Source: Candidatus Aalborgicola defluviihabitans
GTDB lineage: Bacteria; Pseudomonadota; Gammaproteobacteria; Burkholderiales; Burkholderiaceae_C
NCBI GenBank assembly: GCA_016705575.1
Contig: JADIXX010000003.1
Location: forward strand, 806,001-870,000
Length of the DNA: 64,000 nt
Direction: 5' to 3'
Shown: positions 43,517 through 52,550 of the stretch, piece after piece
Numbering within the stretch: position 1 is the first letter of the stretch
Layout of the letters: each line of letters opens with the position of its first letter
The notes under the pieces: generated by a model
What the model saw: only the letters and a program-made list of their open reading frames with translations
Told to the model about the DNA's origin: nothing
The model's database searches: none
Position numbers and translations under genes: made by a program

Positions 43517-44686
43517 ATGACTGACACCTCCGTTCCGCCTACCAAACCCGCCGCCGCTGCGCGCAAGAAAGCCAAGTCAGTCACCACCCCGCGCACCGCC
43601 GCCCGGGGCGACATTGCACCAACAACCCGGGCACGCGCCATTGGCAAGTTTGTGGCCAAAGAGGCGGTGGACGCGGCCCAGGGCAAGGCAGTGGCTGCTG
43701 CGCTGGAGCTGGTGCGCCCCGATGCCCAGGGCACTGCCGCCGAGCGCGCCAAGGGCCTGCGTGCCATGTTGGAGGGCGCATCCGCCGACGATGCCAGCGT
43801 GCTGCGCGAGGCGCTCAATGGTCGCCTGAAAGGCGTTAACAGCAGAAGGGGTGTGCTGCACCCCGATGACGAGTTGGCGCAGGATTGGCGCGATGGCGGC
43901 TACCCGTATCGCAACCTCATGCGCCGCGCTAGTTATGAGGAGCAAAAATTCCATCTGCAGGTGGAGTTGCTCAAGCTGCAAGCGTGGGTCAAGGAAAGCG
44001 GACAGCGCGTAGTGATTTTGTTTGAGGGCCGAGACGCCGCCGGCAAGGGCGGCGCCATCAAGCGCTTCATGGAACACCTCAACCCGCGTGGCGCCCGCGT
44101 AGTGGCGCTGGAAAAGCCCAGCGAAATGGAGCGGGGCCAATGGTATTTCCAGCGCTATGTTCAGCACCTGCCCACGCGGGGTGAGATCGTGCTGCTGGAT
44201 CGCAGCTGGTACAACCGCGCCGGCGTGGAGCGGGTCATGGGTTTTTGCAACCAGGATGAATATTTTGAATTCATGCGTCAGACGCCCGAGTTTGAGCGCC
44301 ACCTGGTGCGCAGCGGTGTGCACCTGATCAAGTTCTGGTTCAGCGTCAGCCGCAAGGAACAGCGCCGCCGCTTCAAAGAGCGCGAAAGCCACCCGCTGAA
44401 GCAGTGGAAGCTAAGCCCGATCGACATGGCATCCCTAGACAAATGGGAAGACTATACGCAGGCGAAGGAAAACATGTTTTTTGAGACCGATACGGCCGAC
44501 TCACCCTGGACCGTGATCAAGAGCGACTGCAAGAAGCGCGCCCGCCTGAACGCCATGCGCTATGTGTTGCACAAACTGCCCTACGCCAACAAGGACCTGC
44601 AGCAGATCGGCAAGCTCGATCCGCTGATCGTCGGTCGTGCGCATGTGGTGTATGAAAGGGGTGAGAACCCGAATGCGATTTTGTAG
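43517..44686 (+). CDS. ppk2: Polyphosphate kinase 2
   Basis: 389 aa from ATG 43517. PPK2 transfers phosphate between polyphosphate and nucleotides. Walker A FEGRDAAGKGGAIKRF, lid RGQWYFQRYVQHLPTRGE, Walker B VLLDRSWYNRAGVERVMGF, and SPWTVIKSDCKKRARLNAMR. The first ~100 residues are Ala/Lys-rich and poorly conserved, making this a longer PPK2 than the ~300-aa core. Class and nucleotide preference cannot be read with certainty. Confidence 0.92.
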   Translation: MTDTSVPPTKPAAAARKKAKSVTTPRTAARGDIAPTTRARAIGKFVAKEAVDAAQGKAVAAALELVRPDAQGTAAERAKGLRAMLEGASADDASVLREALNGRLKGVNSRRGVLHPDDELAQDWRDGGYPYRNLMRRASYEEQKFHLQVELLKLQAWVKESGQRVVILFEGRDAAGKGGAIKRFMEHLNPRGARVVALEKPSEMERGQWYFQRYVQHLPTRGEIVLLDRSWYNRAGVERVMGFCNQDEYFEFMRQTPEFERHLVRSGVHLIKFWFSVSRKEQRRRFKERESHPLKQWKLSPIDMASLDKWEDYTQAKENMFFETDTADSPWTVIKSDCKKRARLNAMRYVLHKLPYANKDLQQIGKLDPLIVGRAHVVYERGENPNAIL

Positions 44687-44698
44687 ACGGGCTCAGGG

Positions 44699-45133
44699 TC
44701 AGCCGCGCTGTCGGCTGGGCCAGCGGTAGCCCAGGACGGTGGACGTTGGGTAGAAATGCTCACGCACCTGCTCCAACTGGTTGCCGCCCAGCAGGTGTAC
44801 ATGGTATTCATCTACACGCAGAAAAAAGCCAACATGGCCTTTCCAGCCGCTGGGGTCTTCGCGTGACAACACCACGATGCAGCCGGGCACAGGGATGTCC
44901 AACGGTTCGCCCCAGTCCAACCAGGATCTGGCCAACGCGGAGCCGGTTCCCATGATATTTACCTGGGCCAGCGACCAGTTGATGAATGAAGAACACCACG
45001 ATGCCTTGTCGTCGTAACCCGCAATATTAGTGTTCGTGTGGTATTCGGTTACACGCGGATTGCTTTGACCCGGAGGGTAGGTGTGGACACCCACCTCAGC
45101 AACTGCAACGGACATCCACGGTGCGGACTGCAT
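44699..45133 (-). CDS. TIGR02594-type (CHAP/NlpC-like) protein
   Basis: 144 aa. Cys-His hydrolase signature: SWCSSFINWSL with Cys47 and KGHVGFFLRV with His100. This matches the TIGR02594 family of small NlpC/P60-related proteins, often tied to cell-wall or toxin/phage-lysis functions. No signal peptide. Directly follows the DUF1697 gene (3 bases). Confidence 0.8.
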   Translation of the reverse strand: MQSAPWMSVAVAEVGVHTYPPGQSNPRVTEYHTNTNIAGYDDKASWCSSFINWSLAQVNIMGTGSALARSWLDWGEPLDIPVPGCIVVLSREDPSGWKGHVGFFLRVDEYHVHLLGGNQLEQVREHFYPTSTVLGYRWPSRQRG

Positions 45134-45136
45134 AGT

Positions 45137-45688
45137 TTACCGATTCTTTGGTTTGTTCTGCAACAGTGCGTGGATCTTTTCAACCGTGGCCCAGTTTCGG
45201 GTGGTGCCGGTGTCGGCCAAGCCCTTCAAGATCGCCACGGCAGCTTTGCTTTGCAGGATGCCGTCGGCACACCAGATGTAGGCCGCATGGGGGCGGATAT
45301 GCAGGGACTCGTTGCCCCATTCATCATCCGCCAATGGCGCCAACTTCTGTAGAGCCGAATTGTCACTGGTAAGTGCCACCAACACGCGCGAAGGGTCCAG
45401 CAACTGTTCGGCAAACGGGTTGCAGGACACCACGTCCGCGATGTCCTTGGCGGCCTTGACGATCACCAGCGCATCGACCCCTAGTACCTGGGCAACAGCA
45501 ACCCGAATTCGCGTTGCGTGCTTTGCGGCGGATGAAGATGGACTGTGAAATGTGGCATTGCCGCTGTTGAGCAATGTTTGCACATCCGTGTAACCCATTC
45601 CAGTCAGCAGCGCGCGCAGATCGGCCATGGCGATGCGCTTGGCCTTGCCGACGTTGATGCCTCGAAACAGGGCGACGAAGCGGGTCAC
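45137..45688 (-). CDS. DUF1697 family protein
   Basis: 183 aa. Family-typical opening FVALFRGINVGKAKRIAMAD followed by LRALLTGMGYTDVQTLLNSGN. Two ferredoxin-like subdomains are expected; function unknown. Part of a leftward run of small genes. Confidence 0.88.
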   Translation of the reverse strand: MTRFVALFRGINVGKAKRIAMADLRALLTGMGYTDVQTLLNSGNATFHSPSSSAAKHATRIRVAVAQVLGVDALVIVKAAKDIADVVSCNPFAEQLLDPSRVLVALTSDNSALQKLAPLADDEWGNESLHIRPHAAYIWCADGILQSKAAVAILKGLADTGTTRNWATVEKIHALLQNKPKNR

Positions 45689-45700
45689 GTTGTGTTCACT

Positions 45701-46165
45701 TCAGGGTTGGGGAATCTGCACAAATGTCTTCATCACGATGGCCCGGTCCTCCTCGCTGGCAATGGCTTGGATGGCGACTTTGGCGCTCTCATAGGCGCGC
45801 CGGTGAATAGCGCTGGCACCAGCGATGCAGGCGGCATGGGCGTAGATGGCGTGGGCGAAGGCGACTTCCCAGTCTGGCGTGTCGTTTGCCAGAAAATAGG
45901 CATGCATCTCCTGCGCAAACTGGAAGCTGGATGCGCCCTGTCCGAGCAGGGCATGTACTTCGGCCAACAGCATGGTGGCACGCATGCGATTCAACTCGGT
46001 GCCGATCACGGCCCAATGCCAGGCGGATGCGTGGGCAGCGTCCAGCATTTCGCGATCTTGGTCAGGGGTTCGGACGACGGTGGTCAGGTCCCAGGCGCGG
46101 TTATTGGTCTGTACTGCAAAGCGCTTGTGCCATGCAAGCGCGTCGGGGTTGTCTTGGTTTTGCAT
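45701..46165 (-). CDS. Hypothetical helical protein
   Basis: 154 aa from ATG 46165 (MQNQDNPDALAWHKRFAVQT); an upstream in-frame start at 46219 is possible. All-helical appearance with conserved-looking WHWAVIGTELNRMRATMLLAEVHALL and YAHAACIAGA. I do not recognise the family by name. Short helical proteins of this layout occur next to DUF1697 or DinB-like genes, but no metal motif is apparent. Confidence 0.7.
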   Translation of the reverse strand: MQNQDNPDALAWHKRFAVQTNNRAWDLTTVVRTPDQDREMLDAAHASAWHWAVIGTELNRMRATMLLAEVHALLGQGASSFQFAQEMHAYFLANDTPDWEVAFAHAIYAHAACIAGASAIHRRAYESAKVAIQAIASEEDRAIVMKTFVQIPQP

Positions 46166-46222
46166 AGGGGTCTTTCTGAGACGGTGTTGTTCTACCATTA
46201 TTTGTTGTGGATGCCCCAAATT

Positions 46223-46597
46223 TTAGGGACGTGGCTTGCGGGCCTTGGCGTACAGAGCAGCCTGAAATGCCAGGCTGGCCCAGGTTGCCATGGCGTGGGC
46301 TGAGTCCATCGCCTCTTCAGGAGCACTGTAGTAGTTCATGCCGCGCGACACCGACTTGCCATCTTTGGTGGAATGGTAGGTGAAGCGCTCGCAGCCAGCG
46401 GCTTCCCATTGATGGCGGTTGTTGTCGTTGGCTTTGAGCCACAATTTTTCGCCCGACCCCAGGTTGGCAATGATGGCAATCGTGAGTCCATCGGTGCTGA
46501 GCCCGAAGCCGCCAAACATGCGTTTGGCCACGCAGGGGCCCACGCTTGCGAGCAGTTCACAGCAGTACTGGGCAAATTCGGTTCGGGCTTTTGCCAT
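46223..46597 (-). CDS. TfoX/Sxy N-terminal domain protein
   Basis: 124 aa from ATG 46597. Carries the TfoX_N pattern CVAKRMFGGFGLSTDGLTIA, then KLWLKANDNN and TYHSTKDGKSVSRGMNYYSAPE. It lacks the C-terminal half of full-length Sxy/TfoX, so a competence-regulator role cannot be assumed. Seven bases after the DUF6279 gene. Confidence 0.88.
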   Translation of the reverse strand: MAKARTEFAQYCCELLASVGPCVAKRMFGGFGLSTDGLTIAIIANLGSGEKLWLKANDNNRHQWEAAGCERFTYHSTKDGKSVSRGMNYYSAPEEAMDSAHAMATWASLAFQAALYAKARKPRP

Positions 46598-46604
46598 GCC
46601 TGAC

Positions 46605-47552
46605 TCACAGGGCGGAAGAGGGTGCCACGGTTGTAGACGTTTGCTCGAGGCTGGCCGGGCTTTGGCTGGCCAGTGCACGGGCATCCTCTTCGTAGTCCAA
46701 CAGGGTTTGTGCAAGACGGGTGCGCTGCTCGGCCGTACTGCTGTTGTGCAGGGCGGCCATGGCGGCACAGCTTTCGGTTGTGATCTTTTCCCAGTACGTT
46801 CGGTAGGCAGGGTCGGGGGCTTTGAGCGAGCGCTCCAGCAGTGAGCCCAGCTCAGTCGTGGCTTTGGCGGGGTTGGCCTTGGTCTTGCGCAGTTCGCGCA
46901 GCACTTGCAAGGCGTCCTGATGGCGGCGCTGCATTTCCTGCATCTGGCGTGGGCCATCAAAGCTGGAGGCTTTGATGTGGTCGCGCACGATGGTCAGTTG
47001 TGTGGCCTTTAGCGGGCCATAGAAGGATTCTGCGCGTTCCACAATCTGCTTGACCCGGCGTTGGGCGCGTTCAGCCTGTGTTCCGTTGATCCATTCTTCA
47101 CGCCATTTCTGGTCGCGTCGCTCAAACTCTTGAAGCATGTGTTCCAGCTGTGCATCTTGCAGACTGGGGGCAATTGCGGCAATGGTTGGAACTACGCCCT
47201 CCAGGGTGACCCGGAGTCGTGTCTGCAGTTCGGACACCACACCACACACCTGCTCGGTAGTCACCAGTTTGGGCGCCATGGCGCGCAGGCCTTTGAGCTG
47301 TCGTATCAGCAACGGAAGCTCTTGTTTGCGGTGCCAGTCTTGCACGGTCTGCAGATCGTCGCGCACACGCAGGCTTTGTGCGCCGTCAAAGTCAAAGTAG
47401 CTGTCCAGCCACCAGTAAGTGAAAGTGGGCCCGCTGTTGTAACCCAGGCGCACGGCACTGCAGCCACCCAATGCCAAGGCAGCCACCAGCACGCCGATAA
47501 TGGGTGCCGATTGAAAGAAGTATCGCAAAATGGAACGCCTTGAAAGGGACAT
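46605..47552 (-). CDS. DUF6279 family lipoprotein
   Basis: 315 aa from ATG 47552. The signal sequence ends in lipobox LGGC, then the family hallmarks VRLGYNSGPTFTYWWLDSYF and SLRVRDDLQTVQDWHRKQEL. The long helical body (EFERRDQKWREEWINGT) may form a coiled coil. Periplasmic lipoprotein, function unknown. Its start codon overlaps the divergent glmU start by two bases. Confidence 0.87.
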   Translation of the reverse strand: MSLSRRSILRYFFQSAPIIGVLVAALALGGCSAVRLGYNSGPTFTYWWLDSYFDFDGAQSLRVRDDLQTVQDWHRKQELPLLIRQLKGLRAMAPKLVTTEQVCGVVSELQTRLRVTLEGVVPTIAAIAPSLQDAQLEHMLQEFERRDQKWREEWINGTQAERAQRRVKQIVERAESFYGPLKATQLTIVRDHIKASSFDGPRQMQEMQRRHQDALQVLRELRKTKANPAKATTELGSLLERSLKAPDPAYRTYWEKITTESCAAMAALHNSSTAEQRTRLAQTLLDYEEDARALASQSPASLEQTSTTVAPSSAL

Positions 47553-49011
47553 GCAGTTGACTTCCGAATTCCAGGACCCAGACGGCGCACAGAACCGTGC
47601 CCCTATCGATGTAGTCATTATGGCGGCCGGTAAAGGCACGCGCATGAAGAGTCGTTTGCCCAAGGTGCTGCAACCGCTCGCCGGACGTCCCCTTTTGCAC
47701 CATGTATTGGACACCGCACGGGCATTGCAGGCCCGTCAGGCGGTGGTGATTACTGGACACGGTGCTATCGAAGTGGAAGCGGCATGTGTAATTAATACGA
47801 GGGCTACAGCCCCATTAACCATTAACTTCGCACGTCAGGAGCCACAACTGGGGACCGGGCATGCGGTGCAACAGGCAGTGCCGGCACTGGCCGATGATGG
47901 GGTGGTGCTGGTGCTGTCGGGTGACGTGCCGCTGACCCGGCCAGCCACGCTGTTCCACCTGATTCAGGCGTGTGCCGGAGAGAATTTGGCGCTGTTGACA
48001 CTCGATATGCCAGATCCGACTGGTTACGGGCGCATCGTGCGTAGTGGTGATGCAGACAGCGACCTGCTGGCGATTGTGGAGCACAAAGACGCCAGCCCGG
48101 AGCAGCGCGCCATCACCGAGATCTACAGCGGCATCATGGCCGTGCCGGCCACTTGGCTCAAACGCTGGCTGGCCCGCCTGGACAACCGCAATGCTCAGGG
48201 CGAGTACTATCTGACTGATATTGTTCGGTTTGCCGTGGCCGATGGTGTGCCGGTTGTCGCGCACCGGATTAGTGATGCGGTGCAGGTGGCCGGGGTCAAC
48301 AGCCCGCTGCAACTGGCGCAGCTGGAGCGTGCCTACCAATTGCAACAGGCCCAGAGTCTGATGGAGGATGGTGTGCGCTTGGCCGATCCAGCCCGGTTTG
48401 ACGTGCGCGGTGACTTGCTCTGTGCGCAGGACGTGAGCATTGACGTCAACTGTGTTTTTGCCGGCCAGGTCAACCTGGGCGAAGGCGTGTCGATTGGGGC
48501 CAACTGCTTTATTGCCAACGCGGTGATCGAGGCGGGTGCTGTGATCCACCCCTATACCCACATTGATGGTGAAAACCTGGGCGTGACTGTGGGAGTTCGT
48601 GCCCTGATCGGGCCCTTTGCCCGCCTGCGCCCCGGCGCACAGTTGGGTGCAGAAGTGCACATTGGCAATTTTGTAGAAGTCAAAAATTCCACCATGGCCA
48701 AGGGATCCAAGGCCAACCATTTGGCATATCTGGGCGACGCAAGCGTGGGTGAACGGGTGAATTTTGGTGCCGGCAGCATCACTGCCAATTACGACGGCGC
48801 CAACAAGCACCGCACTGTGATTGAGGACGACGTGCACGTGGGCAGCAACTGCGTGCTGGTGGCGCCCATCACCCTGGGTGCCGGTGGCACAGTGGGCGGC
48901 GGTTCGACCGTGACCAAGGACGCGCCTGCTGGTGCGTTGACGGTGGCGCGCGGCAAGCAGGTCAGCATTGCCAATTGGAGCCGCCCACAGAAAGCTACCA
49001 AGGCACAATGA
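47551..49011 (+). CDS. glmU: Bifunctional UDP-GlcNAc pyrophosphorylase / GlcN-1-P acetyltransferase
   Basis: 486 aa from ATG 47551. The N-terminal uridyltransferase carries VVIMAAGKGTRMKSRLPKVL, RQEPQLGTGHAVQQA and LSGDVPL. The C-terminal left-handed beta-helix acetyltransferase carries GPFARLRPGAQLG, HIGNFVEVKNS, LGDASVGERVNFGAGS. Makes UDP-GlcNAc for peptidoglycan and LPS. Residues about 72-91 lie on a copy of the 58-nt repeat. glmS, acting earlier in the same pathway, lies 5 kb downstream. Confidence 0.95.
   Translation: MQLTSEFQDPDGAQNRAPIDVVIMAAGKGTRMKSRLPKVLQPLAGRPLLHHVLDTARALQARQAVVITGHGAIEVEAACVINTRATAPLTINFARQEPQLGTGHAVQQAVPALADDGVVLVLSGDVPLTRPATLFHLIQACAGENLALLTLDMPDPTGYGRIVRSGDADSDLLAIVEHKDASPEQRAITEIYSGIMAVPATWLKRWLARLDNRNAQGEYYLTDIVRFAVADGVPVVAHRISDAVQVAGVNSPLQLAQLERAYQLQQAQSLMEDGVRLADPARFDVRGDLLCAQDVSIDVNCVFAGQVNLGEGVSIGANCFIANAVIEAGAVIHPYTHIDGENLGVTVGVRALIGPFARLRPGAQLGAEVHIGNFVEVKNSTMAKGSKANHLAYLGDASVGERVNFGAGSITANYDGANKHRTVIEDDVHVGSNCVLVAPITLGAGGTVGGGSTVTKDAPAGALTVARGKQVSIANWSRPQKATKAQ
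47765..47822 (+). repeat. Dispersed 58-nt repeat, copy in glmU
   Basis: CTATC at 1-5 and ACGAGGGCTACAGCC at 33-47 fall at the same offsets as in cca; the 5' part is more diverged. In the same codon phase as cca, giving TRATA versus TRARA. Confidence 0.55.
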
Positions 49012-49200
49012 TAGAACCGGACTGACACGCATGCTCCTCGGAACCGATGACACTGTTCCCGTCTTGCAGGGCGAATGGGCGGTACAGGGCGAGGAGATGC
49101 AGGAGTTTGCATGGGGTTACGGTCTCGCAAACTGCTGGGCTGCTGGCGGGCTTTACTGCCATTGAAGGTGCGGTAGATCGGCCGCAACGTGCGTATCAGG

Positions 49201-50256
49201 TTACAGGCCGGTCGCTGTGCTGCTTCGCTCGATTCCGTGCCCCGCAATGGCAGACAGGAAGCGACTCAGCATCACTGGCGAGGCTGCCGTATGGTAGGCC
49301 TGTTGGCGCGCCTGTTCGGACAACCGGTCATAAGTGAGGGATGGCATATAGGCCCGGCGAAGCGCCCGTTCCCATTCTGAGATAGGGGCATGGGCATCCA
49401 CCAAAAGACCGCCAGCACCCATCACCTCGGGTAGAGCACCACGCTTGCTGGCAACCACTGGAATGCCGCTGATCTGAGCCTCGACCACAGTCCGGCCATA
49501 GGACTCTTCCCACAAACTGGGCATCAGCAACGTGCGTGCCCGTGTGTATACCGCGCGCATGTCACGCGTGGAGGCGATCCATTCGATGTTGGGCAACCGG
49601 CGCGCACGCTGCAGACAATGGTTGCGCCAGTTGGGGTTGAGCCCCCAACTTTCTGATACCAGAAAAGGGATGTCCGGGCAAGCGGCCGCCAGCGCGAACA
49701 TGATTTCGACGCCTTTGATCTGTGTGGGATTGACGAAAAGTACCTGTTCGCCCCGTTCGGGCACGAAGTAGCGCTCAGGCAGCACCAGCGGAGGTACCAC
49801 CACGCAATTGAGCCCACACAGTGCGTGCCAGCGTTGGGCAGTAAATTCGGAATTGGCCAGATACAGGATAGATGCGTCCGGTACCAGGGTTCCGCCCAGT
49901 TGGTGGGTTTCCACGTTGTGCAGGTAAACGGCGGTGGGCTGGCCGGTATCCAGCGCACTGATCACCATGGGCAATAGTGTGGTGCCACTTTGAACCACAA
50001 TGATGCTGGGCTCCCAACTGGCGGCCAACAAGGGCAGGTCGTGAATAGGGTCAGCCACCCGGAAAACGGGGTAGCCCAGCGTGTCGTCACGCCGGGGTAG
50101 CGCGTGACCGGTAGTGTCGTGTTCGTTCTGTCCACATAAAACCGCAGCCTGTGCACCCACGTTCACCAGAGCGGTACATAAATCGTCGGTGGTGGTTTGC
50201 AGCCCGCCTATGACGTCGGGCAGATGTGGATAGACCGACGAAAAGAGTACCCGCAT
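49201..50256 (-). CDS. GT4-type glycosyltransferase
   Basis: 351-aa GT-B glycosyltransferase. N-terminal VLFSSVYPHLPDVIGGLQ with the acceptor loop. The C-terminal donor domain has KGVEIMFALAAACPDIPFLV and EESYGRTVVEAQISGIPVVAS, which contains the conserved Glu pair. Donor and acceptor unknown. Ten bases after the FecR gene in the leftward operon, so it may modify the surface proteins encoded there or an associated polysaccharide. Confidence 0.87.
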   Translation of the reverse strand: MRVLFSSVYPHLPDVIGGLQTTTDDLCTALVNVGAQAAVLCGQNEHDTTGHALPRRDDTLGYPVFRVADPIHDLPLLAASWEPSIIVVQSGTTLLPMVISALDTGQPTAVYLHNVETHQLGGTLVPDASILYLANSEFTAQRWHALCGLNCVVVPPLVLPERYFVPERGEQVLFVNPTQIKGVEIMFALAAACPDIPFLVSESWGLNPNWRNHCLQRARRLPNIEWIASTRDMRAVYTRARTLLMPSLWEESYGRTVVEAQISGIPVVASKRGALPEVMGAGGLLVDAHAPISEWERALRRAYMPSLTYDRLSEQARQQAYHTAASPVMLSRFLSAIAGHGIERSSTATGL

Positions 50257-50266
50257 CCGCGAAAGC

Positions 50267-51151
50267 TCAGGACTGGTTCGGGTTTGGATTGGAGCCTAAC
50301 AGAGTACGCAGAGCGTTCTTGGGCGTTTCGGTATTTTGCTCGCCGGTGGACTGTTGGGTGCGGTCTGGGGCTAGCGTCGTGTCGGGATTGTTGCCAATCG
50401 GGTTGCCGTTGGTGCTGATAAGCCCTTCAGAAGGTGCAGGAGGTGTAGGAGGTGTGTCGCCAGGTAGTGCTCCACCCGCGCCAAACTGCTGCATCAGCTT
50501 GTTCAAGAAGCTGGGTGGCACGCGGGCAGGGTCACCCGGAATACCATCGAGACCGATGTTGATTCCGAATCCGGGGCGTGTAACGGTCTGCAACAGACCG
50601 TTGAGACCGAGCACCTCCATCTGTTGACCAAACAGGAACGCGGTTGATATGTTGTTGTCATCATTCTCAATCAGCGAGATACCACCGCGGATACCAATGG
50701 TTGCCGTGGCGGTCTGCACCCGTGCGGCACTAAAGCCCTGTGGGCTGTTGAACTTGCTGATAAAACCGCCCACTACCCGCAATGCACCTTTGACCAGGTT
50801 AACCGCAATGCTGCCCCGACGTGATTCCGGATCGAAAGCAAATTCGTCAATCACCAACTCAGAATTGGGGCCCAACGTCATGGATGACTGGTCCATGAAA
50901 AGGATATGGATGACACCGGTGCTGTCTGTCTTGAACCGTTCGCCAAAGGTCACAGAATTGCCAATGTAGACGATGCGATCGTTGGTAGCAGTGACAACGC
51001 CCGGGCGCACCGCGGAAGCAATGCCAACCTGGGTGCCAGGTTGCGTGGCCGCCTGAACCGTGGCCGCAGGCGCCAGGATGCTGGTTGCGGCGGCAGCAGC
51101 CAGCCACCATTCGTTGATGTCTATGGGTGCGGGTGCTGGTGCTGGGGGCAT
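50267..51151 (-). CDS. FecR-domain protein
   Basis: 294 aa. FecR beta-structure from about residue 40 (NSVTFGERFKTDSTGVIHIL, SSMTLGPNSELVIDEF, SIAVNLVKGALRVVGGFISK, TATATIGIRGG). The N-terminus is Pro/Ala-rich with a hydrophobic stretch (WWLAAAAATSILAPAATVQA). The C-terminal 90 residues are Pro/Asn-rich and low-complexity. It lacks the membrane-signalling features of iron-uptake FecR; it belongs to the large group of extracellular FecR proteins paired with beta-barrel proteins. Confidence 0.82.
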   Translation of the reverse strand: MPPAPAPAPIDINEWWLAAAAATSILAPAATVQAATQPGTQVGIASAVRPGVVTATNDRIVYIGNSVTFGERFKTDSTGVIHILFMDQSSMTLGPNSELVIDEFAFDPESRRGSIAVNLVKGALRVVGGFISKFNSPQGFSAARVQTATATIGIRGGISLIENDDNNISTAFLFGQQMEVLGLNGLLQTVTRPGFGINIGLDGIPGDPARVPPSFLNKLMQQFGAGGALPGDTPPTPPAPSEGLISTNGNPIGNNPDTTLAPDRTQQSTGEQNTETPKNALRTLLGSNPNPNQS

Positions 51152-51170
51152 TAAGTTCTCCTGCCAGGGG

Positions 51171-52550
51171 TCAGTATTTCCAGATCACACCCAGTGTGCC
51201 GGACGTGTTGGTGAGACTGTAATTGGAAATATTGGAATTGGTTTTGGTGTATTCCAGTTGCAATTGCACCGCCATGTCGCGTGACAGGGGGGCTACATTG
51301 ATCAGGCCGACTCTCCATTCGGTGTCTTGCCGCGTCGTGGCGAGGCTGACCGCCGGGTCTGGGTTGCGAAATTCGCGGCCCAGCACACTACCGGTGACTG
51401 TCGTAGCCCAGGGGAGCGCTTCGGCGGAAAATGGCGATGCGTAGCTGAAGATGTACGACAGCCGCAATTCAGGGCTCCGAAAGCTGTAGTAGGACACGTT
51501 TCCGTCGTGGTCTATATATCCCAATTCGGTCAGCAGGAAGCGGTTGGGGGCGGTCTCAAGGGTCGCGGTCAGACGTAACGCCTGACGACTTCCTCCCAGC
51601 AAGGGTGCATTGAAAATGTCGTCGCGCGCGGGATAGGTCAGTCGGCTGTTTTCATAGGTACCGCCATAGGTCAGGCGCTCTGACATTCGGTATTCGGTGT
51701 TGAGACCCCAGCCACCGGTAGTGAAATAGGTATTACCGTTGGCCGTTGCGCCACCGAATATTAAGTGTGGGCGCAGAGTCCACCCCTGATGTGTTTGCGG
51801 AGCAGGCTTGAAGCGCAACCCCGTACTGCCAGCCACAACTGTCAGATCAAAGGGCTTGGAATAACCGGCTTGGTTGGAATAACTGCCGACCGAGCTGAAA
51901 TGGTTGGCGAACCCCATCAGGGTAGTGGTGATGGAGGCTTCGTTCTGCTTTTCTAGGTCGTACACGTGATCCAGAAGTGCCCAGACGTGCACATCACTAT
52001 CGGCTATGGGTGCGAATTGGGGACTGCGGGGTACGGACAAACCCTGGTATAGCACGGTGGCGCTTTCGGAGGCTCCAGCAGGATTGGACTGGGATCGCAC
52101 ACCCAACATGACCATGCCTGACAGGTGTGACTGTTTGTTGCGTTTCACCACATCGCGCAGCAGGGCTTGTGCATCGTCTTTTTGTCTGGCGTCCAGCCGC
52201 GGGTCAGCCAACGCGCCGCGCAGGTAGGTCTCTGACATGGCATACGAGCCCAATCGGTAGTAAAGGACGGCCAGTTCCAAGCGGATATTGGCAGGGGCAT
52301 CGGGCGTCAGCAGCAGGGCCTCCAGCGCGGCAATACCACCCTCATAGTTACCAGCTTTTACCAGTAAGGTGGAGTACTTGGTACGTAAAGCGACGGAGCC
52401 GGGGTTAGCGAGAACTTCGCGGAATACCTGGTCAACCTCGGCTTGACCGGGCGCAACTGCGGTCTGTGCCATCGCTGGTGCAGCCATTGCGCACACGCAG
52501 GCGGCAAGTGCGGCCATGTTTTTTTTGAGAGCGGGTGTCTTGTTGTCCAT
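51171..52550 (-). CDS. TPR plus outer-membrane beta-barrel protein
   Basis: 459 aa from ATG 52550. Signal peptide (MAALAACVCAMAAPAMAQ), TPR helices at about 30-150 (NYEGGIAALEALLLTPDAPA), then a ~300-residue beta-barrel with alternating aromatic strands, ending SGTLGVIWKY (C-terminal aromatic, Bam-type signal). Size and order resemble surface lipoprotein assembly modifiers (Slam), but I see no diagnostic motif and call only the architecture. First gene of an operon with FecR and glycosyltransferase genes. Confidence 0.75.
   Translation of the reverse strand: MDNKTPALKKNMAALAACVCAMAAPAMAQTAVAPGQAEVDQVFREVLANPGSVALRTKYSTLLVKAGNYEGGIAALEALLLTPDAPANIRLELAVLYYRLGSYAMSETYLRGALADPRLDARQKDDAQALLRDVVKRNKQSHLSGMVMLGVRSQSNPAGASESATVLYQGLSVPRSPQFAPIADSDVHVWALLDHVYDLEKQNEASITTTLMGFANHFSSVGSYSNQAGYSKPFDLTVVAGSTGLRFKPAPQTHQGWTLRPHLIFGGATANGNTYFTTGGWGLNTEYRMSERLTYGGTYENSRLTYPARDDIFNAPLLGGSRQALRLTATLETAPNRFLLTELGYIDHDGNVSYYSFRSPELRLSYIFSYASPFSAEALPWATTVTGSVLGREFRNPDPAVSLATTRQDTEWRVGLINVAPLSRDMAVQLQLEYTKTNSNISNYSLTNTSGTLGVIWKY

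Noticed and set aside
47815..49053. 412-codon leftward frame inside glmU
   Set aside because: Antisense to the hexapeptide-repeat domain, whose periodic codons leave a long open frame; no protein family seen.
50267..51151. FecR gene as part of a ferric-citrate style signalling system
   Set aside because: No FecI-type sigma factor or TonB receptor is adjacent; partners are a TPR/barrel protein and a glycosyltransferase.
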